A DNA stretch of 64,000 bases from an uncultured Gammaproteobacteria bacterium (GTDB lineage Bacteria; Pseudomonadota; Gammaproteobacteria; PS1; Pseudothioglobaceae), in assembly GCA_902606745.1 (NCBI GenBank), contig CACLHR010000004.1, forward strand, positions 1 to 64,000. Direction: 5' to 3'. The notes under the pieces are model-generated. The model did not search any database. It was not told the DNA's origin and saw nothing but the letters and a program-made list of their open reading frames with translations. Within the stretch, counting starts at the first letter, position 1; each line of letters starts with the position of its first letter. Shown one piece after another: positions 63,206 through 64,000 of the stretch. A program made the translations under genes and the position numbers.

Positions 63206-63568
63206 ATGGACAATAACACCAAACCAACAGGTATTAAAAAACTTCTATCTGCATGTGTCTATTCAGCTCAAGGATTCAAGGCTTGCTATCAATCTGAGTT
63301 CGCCTTTAGGCTAGAGATTTGGTTAGCTATATTTTTGATACCGATTGGCTATATGCTTGGTGAATCTGAAGTTGAGAGGGTATTATTGATTATCCCTATT
63401 TTTATTGTTTTAATAGTTGAAATGTTGAACTCAGCTATCGAAGCTGTGGTAGATCGAATCAGTATGGAACACCATAAGCTTTCAGGATATGCAAAGGATG
63501 TTGCATCGGCTGCTGTGCTTTTGTCTTTAATTATTTTTCTGGTTACGTGGTCCATTATTCTTCTCTAA
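63206..63568 (+). CDS. dgkA: diacylglycerol kinase
   Basis: 120 residues, the small integral-membrane type. It phosphorylates diacylglycerol released during membrane-derived oligosaccharide and LPS modification. Three helices are visible, and the conserved EMLNSAIEAVVDRIS with the catalytic glutamates and the KLSGYAKDVASAAVLL helix match E. coli DgkA. Its end overlaps the birA start by 22 bases. Confidence 0.95.
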   Translation: MDNNTKPTGIKKLLSACVYSAQGFKACYQSEFAFRLEIWLAIFLIPIGYMLGESEVERVLLIIPIFIVLIVEMLNSAIEAVVDRISMEHHKLSGYAKDVASAAVLLSLIIFLVTWSIILL

Positions 63569-64000
63569 TCGATTTATTACCAAAAGATCTAGAATGTCAT
63601 TTTTTTGACTCGATTGAGAGTACAAATCTTTTTCTTACCAATAGAACCTTTACAGATAAGGTGCAGCTATGTCTTGCTCGTGAACAGACTCAAGGAAAAG
63701 GACAACATGGGAGGCATTGGGAGTCACAGATGGATGGTAGTATCTTGTTTTCCATTCGACGCAATTTCTCACAAGAGTGTAACCTAAATGGGGTTAGTTT
63801 AGTCGTTGGACTGGCAATCGTAAAGGTTCTCGAGAAGGAGTGTTTAGTTGAGGGTTTTAAAATCAAATGGCCCAATGATATCTATTTTGAGAATAAAAAA
63901 TTGGCTGGAGTTTTGTTAGAAAATCAGATGCAATCAAGAAACCAATCTGTAGTCATTGGGGTAGGTATAAATTATTCTATAGATCAAAGTATGATTTTAA
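63547..64000 (+). CDS. birA: biotin-protein ligase, N-terminal part (runs off right edge)
   Basis: An open frame from GTG 63547 runs to the end of the window; the stop lies outside. It overlaps the dgkA stop. The visible 151 residues contain FDSIESTN, the biotin-binding AREQTQGKGQHGRHWES, IKWPNDIYFENKKLAGVLLE and the IGVGINYS motif. It charges biotin carboxyl carrier protein (AccB), the partner of AccD at 3181. There is no N-terminal DNA-binding domain, so it is the ligase-only type. The GTG is the best available start, since ATG codons occur only inside the conserved core. Confidence 0.9.
   Translation, partial: MVHYSSLIDLLPKDLECHFFDSIESTNLFLTNRTFTDKVQLCLAREQTQGKGQHGRHWESQMDGSILFSIRRNFSQECNLNGVSLVVGLAIVKVLEKECLVEGFKIKWPNDIYFENKKLAGVLLENQMQSRNQSVVIGVGINYSIDQSMIL

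Overview
The window is a stretch of AT-rich, densely coded gammaproteobacterial chromosome. It carries a complete 16S-tRNA-Ile-tRNA-Ala-23S-5S operon and gammaproteobacterial neighbourhoods (yajC-secD-secF, cvpA-purF-metZ, fabA-fabB, gshA of the E. coli type, acnB, mnmE). Gene content, low GC and short spacers recall marine free-living lineages such as the SUP05/Thioglobus group. That placement is inferred from general resemblance; no phylogeny could be run.

Layout. Bases 1-6065 (+): end of a PiT phosphate permease, a BolA-family protein, a tiny lipoprotein, L31, hemE, trpA-accD, ispH and an adenosine kinase-like PfkB protein. Bases 6068-18594 (mixed strands): mfd, an N-formylglutamate amidohydrolase-like gene, a Maf pyrophosphatase, folA, gltB, yaaA, grx and a Nudix-ThiE fusion. 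Bases 18694-21583: gshA overlapping mnmE. Bases 21738-27290: the rRNA operon with promoter, boxA sites, processing stems and terminator. Bases 27383-32282: an RND/MMPL transporter, LolA-like periplasmic protein and outer-membrane barrel cassette. Bases 32392-36773: serS and yajC-secD-secF. Bases 36819-45427 (-): a nine-gene housekeeping run from xthA to fabB. Then pyrE and nfeD.

Bases 46688-53718 form the most interesting block. A PhyH-type 2-oxoglutarate dioxygenase is followed by a gamma-butyrobetaine-hydroxylase-like dioxygenase that overlaps an HD-domain di-iron oxygenase of the PhnZ/TmpB type. Next come two tandem AroQ-family genes, and on the opposite strand a homocysteine/betaine methyltransferase-like gene and a dimethylglycine dehydrogenase-like gene. 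Read together, they suggest a route from an (N-methylated) aminoethylphosphonate to phosphate plus glycine betaine, then stepwise demethylation to dimethylglycine and sarcosine. This would feed P, N and one-carbon pools. The block ends beside the 3' end of a tRNA-Ser gene.

Bases 54051-64000: tRNA-Ser, rpmB-rpmG, acnB, an adenylosuccinate lyase with an in-frame N-terminal helix-turn-helix domain, rpsP (long repetitive acidic tail)-rimM, a SulP transporter split by a one-base frameshift in a T run, truA, dgkA and the start of birA, which runs off the window.

Main items for follow-up: the phosphonate-to-betaine block with its divergent methyltransferase and AroQ pair, the HTH-PurB fusion, the SulP frameshift, the shared acidic motifs in the RND cassette, and the repeat-expanded S16 tail.
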